The notes beneath the pieces are model-generated. The model searched no databases. It was given only the letters and a program-made list of their open reading frames with translations, and was not told the origin of the DNA. A stretch of 64,000 nt of DNA from Adenanthera pavonina (lineage: Eukaryota; Streptophyta; Magnoliopsida; Fabales; Fabaceae): contig JAIVEN010000012.1 of assembly GCA_026686845.1 (NCBI GenBank), positions 13,208,501-13,272,500 of the forward strand. The letters are read 5' to 3'. Positions 48,765-59,972 of this stretch are shown piece after piece (within the stretch, counting starts at the first letter, position 1; each line of letters starts with the position of its first letter). Both the position numbers and the translations under genes were made by a program.

Positions 48765-51072
48765 TCAACTTGGATTTAGATTTCTGCATGACTTTCGATT
48801 ATGACCAGCTTGTTGACAATGAGTACAGTGATAAGACTTCTTATTCTGAAATTGAGATTCAACTCTATTTTTCCAGGGTCTACCAGAAGGACGAGATGTC
48901 AAAGGTGGCAGCAAAAAGGTTTGGGTCACATAATCTATCAATGTTAAGGCATTCAAGTTTGGCATGTTGTGGGTCTCAATAGGACGCATGGCACCACTAT
49001 AAATCTTCTTTTGTGAGCTGAGCAAGTAGCATTCATGCACAAAATTATACATACTGCCATGAACTTTTCTAATAGCTGCACAAGCATGTCAACAAGGAAT
49101 TTCAGTCATTTGCCAACCTTTGCATGTGCATTCCCATGATCCTAGGTTTAAAACTAAATTCACAGAACCAGCTTGTACTAGTATCTTGTTTCCTTCACAA
49201 TACTCAGCTAGTAGAATTTCTGACCCAAAAACATTCTCCTGTAGTTTTTTCTCCACATCAGGACCAACTCCATTTCTCCATTTACCCATTGCTTGTTTGC
49301 ATGCAAAAAATTTCTTTGTTAACTTGTCTCTATGCTCATTGATCAACAAAAAAACATGGTGCCTCCTCTCATCAAGTATCCATGAATTATATAATTCAGC
49401 CAGATTAGTTGTTATATTATCCTATCGCATGAATGGGAATTGTGCTAATGCCCACCTATCAACATCACTTTAATTTTCAACCCATCTTGCTAAGCCTAGA
49501 GAGAATGTCCTTAAATTTCCTATGGCTCTTCGAAAATCACATTCAAGTCGTGCATAGGCAATGGCATCAAGTAGCTTCAATGTGTCCTCCTTAGCATTCC
49601 TTCCCATTCCTTTGCAGACTTTGTTGACCTCCAAGCTAAAATTCTCTTTGACATGACAATAACAGTATGCATGTCTTCCTCCCCTCCCCCAAAAAAATTT
49701 CTCTACTAGCACCAATAATGGCATTATTTCTATCAGAAACTAGAGTTATGTCAAAACCAGTAATTTCTTTAATGTTGTGAAAAAACCATTTCCAATCATC
49801 AAGTGTTTCCCCCCAACTGTAGCATAGGCCATCGGAAACAAGTTATTGTTGGCATCATATGTTGAAGCTACCAACAATGTTCCTTTGTAAGGACCTTTGA
49901 GGTGGCATCCATCCACATAGAGTATATGTCTGGCACCAAGCAAGAATCCCTTCACACAACACCCATATGCAATGAACAATCTTACAAATATGTTGTTATC
50001 ACCTGCCACCCATTTCACTATAGTGCTTGGGTTTGTTTTAGTCAATCTATTGCATAACCAAGGAATTAGATAATATGACTACTCTAGAGGACCATGTATT
50101 TCCTCCAAGGCTCTTTCTTTAGCTCTCCAAGCTTGACTGTAAGTTAGGATTAATCCATATTCTCTGAATAGGCTAGCTATGATTTGGTTGGGAGTTTTGT
50201 CTACATTACACCTCAACTCTTCATCAATGATAGAAGCTATTAGTGTGCAGCTTGGTTTGTGAGAAATTATTAGGTTATCTTGGGCTGAATGAATGTGCTC
50301 ATTGTGAAATCTAGCCACTCTCATGAACGATGTCGACTTTCCCATTGCATAAGCTATAAGCTTTCATTTGCATCTTTCTATTGTACAATTCACAATGATT
50401 TTTTCATGACAATTCTTTGAAAATGAATAGTCAAACTATGTGCAATGCTATACTTGTATATTGCTCTTCTTAAGCAGCAGCAGAAGGAAAAATCTGTCTT
50501 GATCCCACCAACACATCATTCCATTTTACTGCATCTAGTAGAGACAGCATTGACTGTGTACTTGATATTGCACAAGGAAGAGGATCAAGCTCAAAGATAT
50601 TTGGAGAGCCTGACTGTGAATTTCCAACAATATGCTCTATCCTGCATTTTCATTCAATTCAAATTCATTACTTCTCAATATAATAACATAATCATTAAAT
50701 TGAAGTATGTGTCAAAACTTACGCTTGATATAAGTCTATTGTTCTCTCCATATTTTTGTACCCCTTCCCAATTATGTATACATAACCAACGTTGTCATTG
50801 AACTTGATTAGTTGTTCGACTCCTCTATCATCTCCAAGATCTAAAAATGTAGTGCTATCAAACTTTAATGTGTACTTCAAATCTGCTTCATTAATATCAC
50901 AATTTACGCATGATGATATCATTCTTATTAGATCTTCCAAAGACATTCCTTCTTTAATTAGTCCTCCATTTGATCTCCCTCCATCATAATGCATCATTCC
51001 ATTTAAGTCCTTAACAATTTCTCCACCATAATGAACGTAACAAAAAATGTCTTTAAATGAATTACTTGTCAT
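48765..51072 (-). pseudogene. MULE transposase (MuDR-A-like) pseudogene
   Basis: Minus-strand pieces in order: an N-terminal region at 51072-50735 with a donor after YQA-type sequence; a DNA-binding part at about 50641-50290 (VARFHNEHIHSAQD); then SYSQAWRAKERALEEI-like text at 50345-50079. The MULE catalytic core follows at 50045-49470, with the first Asp in YVDGCHLKGPYKG (near 49912) and HAYCYCHVKENF. A SWIM zinc finger (ECTCKGW...IPC-stop-HA) is at about 49135-49080, and a CCHC knuckle (CTHCQQAGHNRKSC) near 48785-48830. The SWIM finger has a TGA between its third Cys and His. Frameshifts separate the core segments and a gap near 50400-50640 contains stops. The intact enzyme would cut and move the element in the nucleus. 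Confidence 0.8.
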
Positions 51073-51810
51073 CCTACAGACATCAAATAAAGTGTATATA
51101 TTAAAATTTCAACACTTATAACCAAATCATTCTCAAATAGTGGTCAAATACGAGTTAACAATTATAATTCCATTATTTACTGCTATATTTTCCAAGTTTT
51201 AACACTCAAACTTTTTTCACAATTCTCAAACGATATTGTACTATTTACTACCATAGTTTCCAATTTTTAACACTCCAACTCCTTCCACAATTCTCAGATG
51301 ATATACTACCATTTAATAATAACTCTTCCACAATTTAACGGTAACTTTTCAATTTCTCACATCAGGCAATGCTAGCAAACATTAAATATATAGATCATCA
51401 ATTCAAAGTTTAACATTCGAACAACGTTGCCCAAATATGTTCAATACCCATTACCCAATCTCTTTTTCCACTATTAATAGCTTTACTTATTATGTAATAC
51501 AAAATACCCTAAAATCGCATATCATTTCCCAACATTATTGATAGAAAAACCACCATTTTTGTTTTGTGGTTCACAGAGAAATAGTGAGAGAAAGAATACC
51601 TAGTTTAGAGTGAGAGAATGATAGGGCAAATTATGAAGATAACTCGAACTTATATATTTACCTCACTAAAGTTGAGAGAATATAGAGAAATGCTCAATCT
51701 CTGTTCTCTAGTTTCATGGTGAACGCGGGAAACTTGGAGGGAAGAGGGAGGCAATAATTTTCTTGTGTGTTTTCTGAATGTCTGATGATCACTTCATGAC
51801 AACTTATCAA

Positions 51811-51941
51811 AGGGTAAATGAGTAACTTGGACCGATTTTTCTTTTCAAATAAGCCCCAGTGGGACTTCATCGTAGTTATTTAGAGATGTGGGAGTTAATT
51901 ATAATTATTTTAAGGTTTTGGGATTTAACAGTGATTTCCCC
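51811..51941 (-). repeat. Right terminal inverted repeat of the MULE
   Basis: The reverse complement starts GGGGAAATCACTGTTAAAT and matches the left repeat over 131 bp. The outer boundary is fixed by the adjoining 9-bp target duplication. Confidence 0.9.
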
Positions 51942-51950
51942 AAATAACTA

Positions 51951-52170
51951 ACCCTTTTTAATGTTCGTGTATTAGATAACAACACCTTATAATTATGATA
52001 GGATAGTAGGTTGGTAGCGTAGATAGTATTTTGTTTAAAGAGAAAATTAAACATTTCCTTCCCAAACTTTCACTCAACTTGTCATTTAGTCCCTAAATTT
52101 TAATTTTTTTAATACATCCTCAAACATCGCATCAACTAAAGTATTGATCCCCAGACAATTTAAACATTAG
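51951..52170. other. Sequence between the MULE and the next MITE
   Basis: It contains the right arm of the Stowaway-like MITE to 52006, then unassigned sequence. No gene is seen. Confidence 0.4.
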
Positions 52171-53213
52171 GGGCCCGTTTGGTTCATTCACAATGGGGGT
52201 ATGTGAAGGTGATCCTAATCACATTACCTAATTAAACATGTTTGGTTCAAAAAAAATGAAGTGAAGGACTTCACATATGTAATATAAATCACCCAAATTC
52301 AGGTGGAGTGAATCACTCTAAAAAATGATGGTGAAGCAGCTTAGCCTCATGTGAAAGATTGTCAATTCACCTTTATGTCCCTGACAAAATAAAATAATGG
52401 TGAAGCCATCATCCTCTTCCTCTTTCCTTCGTCTTCATCACTTTATCATCCTCTATAAGCTCACCATTGGCTCCTCCACCTTCTTCATCTTCCTCCCTTT
52501 CTCCATCTCCATCCCCAAGCTTCTTCCTCCCTTCATCTGTCTCCCTCCCTTTGTCCGTCATACTCCTTCCCTTTAATCGAAAACCCTTCTATGCCCACAC
52601 CCATCGTCTCTGGCCACTGTCTCATTCTCCATAAACCATTGCAGATCTTGAACTCAACCTTCATGATCGAACTTGTCCGAAATTGCAGATCCCATCCTTG
52701 AAGCTAGCCTATAGGATCTTCACAGATTGTTGTCACTAAGAACATCTTTGCAAGTCTTGTCTGAAAATTTTTAAGTTCAACTCACCAAAATCACATATCT
52801 TCGTAGATCTCCAAACATGAAATCCAGATCTTCGCAAGCTCTTCACAAGTTCATCACCAAGAATGTCTTAGTAGATTGTCATTCTCTTTTGTTTTTTTTT
52901 TCTACTGGCTTGTTTGTTGTTAAAGGGAGAGATATTGATGAGGGAGTGGTGGCCACTGACAAAAATGATGCTGGTAGCCAACGGGGATGGATGAAGAAAG
53001 AAGAAGGGGATTTTTTTTTAATGTAGGGGTATTTTAGAAATTTCATAATTATTTGTGTTAAATTAAATATAAAAAATAAATTTATTTCTTACATCCCAAT
53101 GTCATACCAAATAAATCCACTTAAAACTCACATGTAATCCTTTTCCCATCACATCCTTCACACCATTTTCATTACATCACCTAACCTCCCTAGTAATTAA
53201 ACCAAACGAGCCA
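52171..53213. mobile_element. Harbinger/hAT-like non-autonomous DNA element
   Basis: The ends GGGCCCGTTTGGTT (52171-52184) and, reversed, TGGCTCGTTTGGTT (53200-53213) are terminal inverted repeats of 14 bp with two mismatches, of the type seen in Tourist/PIF and some hAT MITEs. A TAG trinucleotide on each side may be the target duplication. The interior is C/T-rich (52390-52600) with a small frame at 52817-53026 that I do not recognise. The superfamily is uncertain. Confidence 0.55.
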
Positions 53214-53377
53214 TAGAAATTTCATCCCTGGTAGTGACAGCTGGCCTAACAACATTGGGGAAGGCTGGTTCAGCTAACATATTTCTAAGGAGGATGCTCC
53301 ATATGCAAAACATTTGCTAACAAAGCAAAATTATGCATTATAACCAACCAGGCCAACTGAGAGGAAAAGAAAAACCC

Positions 53378-54402
53378 AAGATAAGAAAAATGGGTTGTGT
53401 GTGTGTCTTGAATGGTATGGGTTCTGGGTTGAGTGCGAATGAAGGAGTCTTCAAACGATTTGCCCCAAATTTTGCTCGCCAGTTGTTCTTATCTGGAAAG
53501 GGGGGAATGGCAAATTATCATAATCCCAACTTTCTTGAAGTGAGTTTGTCCTCATGTAGAGTGAAATCCTTTTTGGAACAACTGCAAGTTAACAAACTAA
53601 AATTAGTAGGCTATGTTGTATATAATAAAACACAATGCTTCTTTTTAATGCTGTAGAGTTTTTCCTTGTTACAAAAATAGTAAAATAGAATCCAATCTCT
53701 TGCACATTTAAGTAGTTTCTCCTTCTTTCTTAAGTCTCTTAAGGGGAAAAATCACCTCAACGTTGCAAAATGTAATCCCATATATTATAAGTAATATATT
53801 ACTTTATTCGAGGAATTGCTAGAGTTTTTCAATTTAAATTAGGCTACAAAATCTTATCAGGTCAAATAAGATATATGAGGATTGGTAGTCAAGATAAGAA
53901 AAATGGGCTGTGTGTGTGTCTTGAATGGTATGGGTTCTGGGCTGCGTGCAAATAAAGGAGTCTTCAAACAATTTGCCCTAAATTTTGCTTGCCAGTTGTT
54001 CTCATCTAGAAGGGGGGAATGGCAAATTATCATAATCCCAACCTTCTTGAAGTGAGTTTGTCCTCATGTAGAGTAAAATCTTTCTTGGAACAACTACAAG
54101 TTAACAAACTAAAATTAGTAGGCTATGTTGTATATAATAAAACACAATGCTTCTTTTTAATGCTGTAGAGTTTTTCCTTGTCACAAAAATAGTAAAACAG
54201 AATCCAATCTCTTGCACATTTAAGTAGTTTCTCCTTCTTTCTTAAGTCTCTTAAGGGGAAAAACTACCTCAACATTGCAAAATGTAATCCCATATATTAT
54301 GAGTAATATATTACTTTCTTCAAGGAATTGCTAGAGTTTTTCAATTTAAATTAGGCTACAAAATCTTGTCAAGTCAAATAAGATGTATGAGGATTGGTAG
54401 TT
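53378..54402. repeat. 513-bp tandem duplication
   Basis: Copy 1 (53378-53890) and copy 2 (53891-54402) begin with AAGATAAGAAAAATGGG and end AGGATTGGTAGT, and differ at scattered positions. Copy 1 carries a plus-strand frame (53333-53656, 107 aa) with a GCVCVLNGMGSGLSANEG segment that I cannot assign. In copy 2 that frame is broken, so it is probably not a functional gene. Sequence at 53214-53377 just before it is unassigned. Confidence 0.8.
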
Positions 54403-54575
54403 TAATAATTATAAAATAAATAGTTGGGGCATTTAAGTAATGGTGGTCAAAATCCATATTGTCTGTGTATTGAGGGAAAAACATATGTGCAACTTTAGAT
54501 TTTGTCCCTAACCTACTACTTACAGCAAAGGAGATCTTTGTTAGGTCTGCTGACTTCCCAAGAGGGGGGATGAAT

Positions 54576-56889
54576 TGTAACACCCTACTTCCACACATCC
54601 CGACTTGACCAAAGAGCTTCAAAAACCAACCAAACACAACCTAGACATCTCAAAGCAACTTTCCAAAACTTCAAAGCAGCGGAAAAACACCTGAAGGGCC
54701 CTGAACAGGATGAGGCTGTGACCTGCAATAGTGGTGTCGTGGCTACGACCCTTCACAGATTCACTAATGCCTCCTAACTTTCTGGCACCACGGCCTAGCT
54801 TTCTGGAGCCATGGCCTCAGCATCGGAACTTGTATCAGCAAATTGTTGATTTGCTAGACCAACTTCCGACAATCATAACTTCATGTTTCGATCTCCAATT
54901 GACCTGATTCCAACTCCTATAGGTCACTCTAGTCATTATCTAACCACGGACACCAATTTCACTCGAATCCAATTCCATTTGGAGATTCTAGATGCCCAAC
55001 ACCGTTTTAGCCACCTTTTAACCAAAACTCACAACCTATCACCTCCAATTGCCACTAAAGGTAAATGGACACCCATATACCCTTCACACAAGTCATATTT
55101 GGCTAAACCAACATGTCTAAGGAGGATTTACCCTGAAGAAACCTTTCCTTCAAGAGTTAGCCCCCTTGAACCCCAAAACTGCATACTAGGCTCGCATTCA
55201 ACCATTCTAGTATACAAATACCTGCTCATACATTAAAAACCCATACCAGGGTCCACTATCAACATCACACATCATTAACTCACATACATCTCTTTACTCC
55301 CAGGATACTCATCCAGGCAACCAAACTACATCAACCTACTTGGCACAGAATTACATAACTAAATTATAACCACTAAATATACTTGGAATTTCTTAAGGAC
55401 AGAAAGACTGCTAACTCCTTGATCCTTTCCGAACTAGCACCGAAGTCTTCACCTGAAAGGGAGAAAATATCTCAGTAACCGGGGACAACTACACACATAA
55501 ACACACACACATATATATACAGCTCATACAATCCATGAATGCAATGCATGTCTTCCTCGTAGGGATCCCATCCTTATCCTCCATAATATATATATATATT
55601 TCATCCTTATCCTCCCTAACATATATATTCCATCTTTATCCTCCCTATCATATATATATATATATTCCATCCTTATCCTCCCTAACATATATATATTTCA
55701 TCCTTATCCTTCCTAACATATATATATATCATCATATATCATATCGTTATCACATCATCACCACCCAATCCACCATATATCACAATCTCACAATGTCATG
55801 TGGTGATGCTCATGTATCATCATATAGTAATCATCATCATGATCTCAATGTCATGCTATACATCATGTCATATTATATCAATGTCATCATCACGTATGTC
55901 ATCATCATAATAATCAGCTAGCTGTGAGCATACCACGATATATAGAAAACAGTACACACAAACACATCAATATCGTAATATGAAAGAAACATGCATAAAT
56001 ACACAAATATATGTACTATTATGCAATATAAACAATACAATATACACAAACACCCGGTTATCTTAAGTTGTCAGCACCACACACACAGGGGCTTGGGCAA
56101 GCCTCCAGAGCACCCCAATCACAAACTATAAGCCTCCAATTAGCCAATCTACCATAACAACAATATAATACCTTTAATTAACATACTCCCATAACACTAC
56201 AATCCACAATCTATCTGTCCAAGCTTAACTCGAAGTTCTAACAACATACACATATACCAATAAACCTTAAACAACCATTCAAACACACACCAACACCTAC
56301 CATTTCGGATTTCCACTTCTCTTCCCAAATTCCAACTAGGGTTTAACTCAAACCCATCATAATTGAACCAAAAATCAAACCCAAGCTTCAATAACACTAA
56401 ATCACACTCCAATAATCCCTTTATGCACCATTTAATCGGTGGAAATCAACCAAAAATGGACTCCCACACATACCCCCGAAAATCAGCTCCAAATGGAAGA
56501 GAAAAATGAAGAGGAAGAGAGTAGATCCACTTACCAACTGAGAATCACACTTCTATGGTCCAGAAAACATCCCCTCAGCTTAGATTTTTTCGTGCCCTAG
56601 CAGAGCTTCTAGCTGCTTCTCCATCGCTCCCTCCGTTTCTTTCTTTTCTTTTCATTCGAAATGATTTTGATTTAAACTAGTTTCTTGACTCTCGCCGCAG
56701 CTCTACATAAGTCCGCTGTAACACCACCAGTTTTAACCGTAAAATGTCACTAGAATTGGCTCTCACCGCGGCTGCCCTACTTCTTGCTGCTGCGTAGAGC
56801 TCATTTCTTCTCCACTTGAATCTTCCTCTGTCCTGTTTCCTTCGGTCTTGCACACAATGCCAAAAACAAGCTTCATGAGGGATGTTGCA
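54576..56889 (-). repeat. Gypsy solo LTR (2314 bp) nested in the copia LTR
   Basis: The segment starts TGTAACACCC and ends GGGATGTTGCA, with near-inverse termini. Perfect 5-bp duplications TGAAT flank it (54571-54575 and 56890-56894). The interrupted copia sequence (GAATTGGGAAG) resumes on the right. The orientation is inferred from similarity of 54870-54920 (reversed) to 15745-15790. It holds a minisatellite at 55567-55730. Reading frames inside (54883-55236, 56677-57009 and others) are not recognisable genes. Confidence 0.9.
55567..55730. repeat. Minisatellite in the gypsy solo LTR
   Basis: Five units of 'CATCCTTATCCTCCCTAACA' followed by variable (AT)n tracts. The AT part varies in length between units. 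The apparent reading frame through it is a by-product of the repeat. Confidence 0.75.
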
Positions 56890-58449
56890 TGAATTGGGAA
56901 GTTTGAAATTATCTATAAAAGTATAAGAGAGTAGTGAAAGCAAAAGTGGTAGAAAAACATATTGCAAGATATAACAAAGTAGTAAGCAAGGTAAAGGAAG
57001 AAAAGACACAAAGATTTATCCTGGTTTGGTCTCTTTCCCTTGACCTACATTTAGTCCTCAAGCTACCACTTGCGATTTTCCACTATCTTATAAAAATTCG
57101 ATGGGCTCCTTGCAATGCCACAGTACAACTTTATGCTCTGTTCCAAGAGCTTACAGTTTTACTCTCTGCACTCTAGCTAAGTGCTTCCCAAATCCTTTGT
57201 GAAGTTCCCTTACAAGAAAATCTTTCTTTCAAATAAAAATAAGATTTTTTATAACAAGATAAACTCTCTAATTTAGAGTATGTATGACAGTTGAAGTATA
57301 ATATATGAAGTGTGTGAGAGTAGAAGGCTTTAACTGAAAAATTTGACAGAGTTTCAGTATATACAATGTAAATTTGTTACCCATACCTTCAAATGAAGTT
57401 CTATTTATAGATTTTTGTCTTAACTATATGTTAGAAACAAGATCTAGCCATTAGATATGGTACCCAATAGTTACTCTATAAAACTATCCATTCACTAACC
57501 GCATTTAATGCATCTAACATCTAAAGTTCAAATTTTGGGGTGTCAATAGACAAATTTCGCAGAGACCATAAGTTAAAGACTTTAACATTGAACTTCGAAG
57601 TTCATTTGTTCAAAGGTAAAATTTGAATTTTTATCTTAACAAATATTTTCCATATTGAAACATATGAATTTTCAAGTTTAAAGTTCTTCTGATAAGTGTG
57701 AACAATTGTTCCATATTGCTACAGTGCATTCGAAATTCTAATTTTGGTACCCAAAATTCGTCTGTCAGTGAGCAACTCAATATGGTACAAAAATTCTTCT
57801 TTTCAAAATTCAAATTTTAAGCTTTCAAAATTCATCTGTCAGAGAGTCCTCTTTTTATAGTTTTTGCTTTTATTCTAACATTCGAAATTCTGAAGACCAA
57901 AGTTCGTCTGTTCAAAGGGACACCTAAACAGACTTACGCATTATCTCTCCAAAGTTCAAATTTTCAAAGCCAAAGTTCGTCTGTGAGAGGACTGACTTGG
58001 AACTCTTTTTAAACTACACTTTCAAATGAACTTTGATATATCTTCAGATGAATTTTTCATTTTTCACAAGTTGTGCTTTACTCAAAATTCAAATTTTAAC
58101 AGTCTAAAATTCGTCTGTCAGAGGAAACATCTTTATAAGTTCGAATTTCAACCTGTAAAGTTCGAATTTTCAAGCTAACATATGAAGTTTAATAGTTCAA
58201 AGTTCATCTGTTAGTAAGTATTTTTCAAATATTTTGTAAGTTAACATAGGATTGTTGAAAAATATATTTTAAAAATATTTAGGTGAAAGATCAAAGTCTT
58301 TTACTCATAAGAATATAATGAGAAATCCTACAAATAAATCTTGTACTCATTTCTTCCTGGATTTCTTTATTTGAGATCTCTTATACTCCTTTGATATCTT
58401 CTTTCTAAGCTCCAGTTGTTTAGAATCATAAAAAACACTTGATACAACA

Positions 58450-58619
58450 ATCTTAGCACTTTTGGGCTTTCCCATGATGCCAAACAGACTACATGATGTA
58501 GGACCGGGAATGGGTAAGGTAGAAAAGTAGAGAAAATAGGAGGAGAAGTAGAAGAATATGAAGGAGAGAAAAAAGTCATTGAAAATATTATTCAAATCAT
58601 TGATCAAGTCTAAAAACAA
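58450..58619 (-). pseudogene. Fragment resembling a cytochrome P450 N-terminus (weak)
   Basis: On the minus strand, a hydrophobic stretch (FFLSFIFFYFSSYFLYFS) is followed by TLPIPGPTSCSLFG, the layout of a microsomal P450 membrane anchor and proline-rich hinge. The frame continues toward the copia insertion site. Joining the flanks across it (54538 to 58450) stays open for some tens of residues to about 54400. No P450 core motif is present, so this may be a gene fragment or coincidence. Confidence 0.25.
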
Positions 58620-59972
58620 CTTAGCAATGGCATTTTTACTTATAGAACTTAAATCCTAATATTACTAGAGTCCTCAAATAAATAACTCTTTTCAAATTAT
58701 CTTAAACAAAAGATAGATCATAATTTAAATAACTAAATCCTAGAGATAAATAAAAAAATAAAATCTAAATCATAATAAATTCAAAAAAATTAAATTTAAC
58801 TTTACAAGGTAATCTAAATATCCTAATAAAATATTTTTTAAAATCTTAATTATTTTATGATAAAAATAAATAATCTTAATTGTTTTAAAATTATCCATTC
58901 CCATCATTGCACATATAACCCAGAGAGGCTATAACTTGCAAATCACAATTATAATCTCAGTTTGTCAGACAACATTCTAGAAGCATGACTAGACTTACCT
59001 ATTTGGTCCTAAAAAACATAACTCATCAGAGAGAACTTTGACATTTTCCTACCATATTTAAACTCAAATGCATTTCCTATGCTTATAAGTTACATTTTAT
59101 TTGAATACTCAGCAATACTATACACATTTTTGAAGTACAAAACAGAAAAAATATCACAATTGTAAACCATGCATATGCAAACAAATAAATGTGCTTCCAC
59201 TATGTAAAGAATAAACTAGAGAATTGCTATGAAAAGCCTCAATAATGGGAGATTTGTGTCACATTAACAATTGTGAAAGCTATATAGCTTGAGATGCAAC
59301 TGAGGTGTATATAGTATAGTTAATTTAAGAGGAAAGATAAACTAATATTATCATATAATTCCCCTAAAAATATAATCTAAGTACACCAAGCTTGTTACAA
59401 AGATTGCAACCCTTGAGATTGAAGAATTCCATGGAAACATAGTAGAAGAGGAAAACAATTAAAGAAAAGTTCAATAATGAGAACTAGCTAATAATATCAA
59501 TTAGTCAGGACTCCTCTATGACAAAATATTATGACGTGTAATGTGTTAACATTTTGACAAGCGGTAGTAAAAGATGGCTTAGAACATAGAAAGAAGGTCT
59601 ATAAATGGTTGGGGGTTACCAAGGAGGCTGAAAAACAAAACTGCTAAAAGTGTGTATCAAATATTGCCTGCATTACTAAAAGTAAGTTATAGACTTGTTG
59701 GTATAATGGAAAGAACAGTTGAAGTGACACATAAATAGAGAAAATCACCATTGGAATGATGCAAAGTCGGAAGAGCAGTTGGAGTGACACAACCAGAGAA
59801 AAGTGCCACTATCATGATGATTGCAGAAGATGGTGGCTGGGCAAATGCCAGAAGAGTGATAGGAGAGTTGCTAGAGATGGGGGCCCAGAGTTCTCCAAAA
59901 TAAGTCAGCAAGGCCCCAAACTACATAAATGTTGTAAACTTTCTTTTATAACACTCTCCCTAAGTGATATAA
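58620..59972. other. Unassigned region left of the large solo LTR
   Basis: AT-rich with no convincing gene. An imperfect tandem repeat of about 55 bp (AGCAGTTGGAGTGACAC and AACAGTTGAAGTGACAC) lies at about 59708-59812. The text near 59265-59345 resembles 63395-63480, as if both derive from a duplicated segment. The frames at 59687-59911 and 59756-59977 are on opposite strands of the same repeat and are not recognised. Confidence 0.4.

Larger units (their letters stand above)
42248..51941. mobile_element. Mutator-like element (MULE) carrying transposase and Ulp1-type protease genes
   Basis: The element is 9694 bp long with 131-bp terminal inverted repeats about 96% identical. It is flanked by ATATAACTA (42239-42247) and AAATAACTA (51942-51950), a 9-bp target duplication with one difference. 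It encodes a MULE transposase on the minus strand and a C48 protease gene on the plus strand, convergently, with a 243-bp tandem array between them. MULEs with Ulp1-like genes are known in plants (the KAONASHI group in Arabidopsis, CUMULE in melon). The short region between the right inverted repeat and the transposase start (51073-51810) is non-coding. Both genes are mutated, so the copy is not autonomous now. Confidence 0.9.
42043..52006. mobile_element. Stowaway-like MITE split by the MULE
   Basis: The left arm starts TA-CTTCCTCCAATCCCATTTATAAGG at 42041, close to the Stowaway/mariner terminal consensus (CTCCCTCCGTCCCA...). The right arm ends ...CACCTTATAATTATGATAGGATAG followed by TA at 52007-52008. 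Reversed, it shares ATAAGGTGTT with the left arm. The arms are 42043-42247 and 51951-52006; everything between is the MULE and its target duplication. The right terminus is degraded. Confidence 0.55.
54539..58449 (-). repeat. SIRE-like copia solo LTR, split by a gypsy solo LTR
   Basis: On the minus strand it begins TGTTGTATCAAG at 58449 and ends CCTAACA at 54539, matching the ends of the LTR at 25660-27311. A perfect 5-bp target duplication ATCTT flanks it (54534-54538 and 58450-58454). Removing the nested gypsy LTR and its duplication leaves about 1592 bp. The CAGACGAA/TTCGAA motif array of the U3 lies at about 57530-58220. No internal domain is present, so it is a solo LTR. Confidence 0.9.

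Noticed and set aside
53333..53656. 107-aa plus-strand frame as a gene
   Set aside because: It lies in a tandem duplication whose second copy is broken, has no recognisable domain or splice context, and begins outside the repeat.
55535..55921. 128-aa ORF with SSLTYIFHLYPPY repeats
   Set aside because: Read-through of the minisatellite in the gypsy solo LTR.
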